Assembly (NCBI GenBank): GCA_017445435.1
Contig: JAFSUE010000187.1
Location: 1 to 7,654 of the forward strand
Reading direction: 5' to 3'
DNA length: 7,654 bases
Source: Selenomonadaceae bacterium
GTDB lineage: Bacteria; Bacillota; Negativicutes; Selenomonadales; Selenomonadaceae
Under the pieces are notes generated by a model that ran no database searches, was not told where the DNA came from, and saw only the letters and a program-made list of their open reading frames with translations. Below are positions 6,962 to 7,654 of this stretch, one piece after another. Every line of letters starts with the position of its first letter. Within the stretch, counting starts at the first letter, position 1. The position numbers and the translations under genes were made by a program.

Positions 6962-7654
6962 TTAACCTTCGCTGATATAACTGCGCTGATTGGCAGGAAT
7001 TGCCGCCCAGTCTATTTGATTAGCCGCAACACGATTTCTTAAGCCGTAAGCCGCCGCAATTCCCGCCGCCTCACCGATACTAATACAAGTTGGCTGAATC
7101 CTCATCGACGCTTGCAAAATAAAGCTTGCACTGATACAGCGTCCAGTTACGATTAAGTTTGAAATTTTATCGCTTATCAATGCACGGTACGGAATTTCAT
7201 AGTAGCCACCCTTCGGCAACTTTTCGCTAACTTTTTCGCCATGCGCGTCGATAAACCAAGCTGTACGGCAAACTGCGTCAGGAAAACGACTTTGATTGTG
7301 ATAATCATCTTCAACCAAATAATATTTTCCTTTGATACGCCACGATTCACGAGCGCCCAACATTGCCGCTTCACGGCTGATATACGCATTTTCAAAGCCT
7401 GGCAAATGTTTCACTAAATAATTTGCCATGTTGCGCATCATCTTTCTAGCGTAAGTGACCGCCTTGCTGTACTCAATCGGATCAGTAGATTTAAACTTCA
7501 CGGGAATTTCTGGAAAGTTGCAGGACATAACGCCAGTTTTGCCGATAATCGCGTAAGCTTGCATATATTCAGCCTCTTCCTGCGTAAGTTCGCCAGTTTC
7601 AACGCCGCGAGCCATTAACGCTTCCAACTTGTAACGCTGTTTTCTGTGCATAGC
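6962..7654 (-). CDS. FAD-dependent oxidoreductase, FAD_oxidored family (C-terminal part, runs off the window)
   Basis: 230 codons are visible and the frame is still open at the right edge, so the N-terminus with the Rossmann FAD-binding GxGxxG is missing; the Met at 7651 is internal and should not be taken as the start. The recognisable portion has GARESWRIKGKYYLVEDDY (matching the RESRRI-G-Y-LTEED block of the PF12831 type) and, near the end, the flavin-binding segment IPYRALISDKISNLIVTGRC followed by SMRIQPTCISIGEAAGIAAA. Proteins of this family are flavoenzymes of mostly unknown substrate, found in sugar and secondary-metabolite contexts. It ends 62 bases before the NHLM exporter genes on the same strand with no terminator between, so co-transcription is possible. 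A role in modifying the exported peptide is speculation; an unrelated metabolic role is just as likely. Confidence 0.85.
   Translation of the reverse strand, partial: AMHRKQRYKLEALMARGVETGELTQEEAEYMQAYAIIGKTGVMSCNFPEIPVKFKSTDPIEYSKAVTYARKMMRNMANYLVKHLPGFENAYISREAAMLGARESWRIKGKYYLVEDDYHNQSRFPDAVCRTAWFIDAHGEKVSEKLPKGGYYEIPYRALISDKISNLIVTGRCISASFILQASMRIQPTCISIGEAAGIAAAYGLRNRVAANQIDWAAIPANQRSYISEG

Overview
All supported genes lie on the minus strand, so the window reads from right to left. It looks like a chromosomal piece of an anaerobic, AT-leaning Gram-positive-lineage bacterium. The diderm Firmicutes class Negativicutes is my best guess, from the codon use and gene content. That placement is inference, because no rRNA or lineage-specific marker is present.

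In transcription order: (1) 7654-6962, the C-terminal part of an FAD-dependent oxidoreductase of the FAD_oxidored type, whose N-terminus lies outside the window. (2) 6899-4674 and 4681-1934, two large overlapping ABC exporter genes. The first has an N-terminal C39 cysteine peptidase domain, six-helix membrane region and ATPase. The second has a long non-peptidase N-terminal region, membrane region and ATPase. Together they match the paired exporters (ABC1 and ABC2) of the NHLM class of RiPP/microcin export systems, in which the peptidase transporter cuts a nitrile-hydratase-like or Nif11-like leader from a precursor during export. No precursor peptide and no HlyD-type adaptor is present here; if they exist they lie upstream of the window or elsewhere. 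(3) 1857-1133, yebC, broken by a one-base frameshift at a short homopolymer. (4) 1057-260, a metallo-beta-lactamase-fold hydrolase. (5) 260-1, the start of ruvC (Holliday junction resolvase), joined to the hydrolase by a TAATG stop/start overlap.

The layout is thus a secretion module for a modified peptide (items 1-2, with the oxidoreductase only a possible member) placed directly upstream of a housekeeping yebC-hydrolase-ruvC block. The intergenic gaps are short (62, 76 and 75 bases). One holds a tandem 7-base repeat, another a strong hairpin with a U-tract that runs directly into the hydrolase start codon. No RNA gene, CRISPR array, transposase or attachment site was seen.

The observations most worth checking are: the exporter peptidase keeps its Cys-His-Asp triad but has Lys where the oxyanion-hole Gln is expected; the yebC frameshift; the terminator-like hairpin abutting a start codon; and the NHLM exporter pair without cargo.
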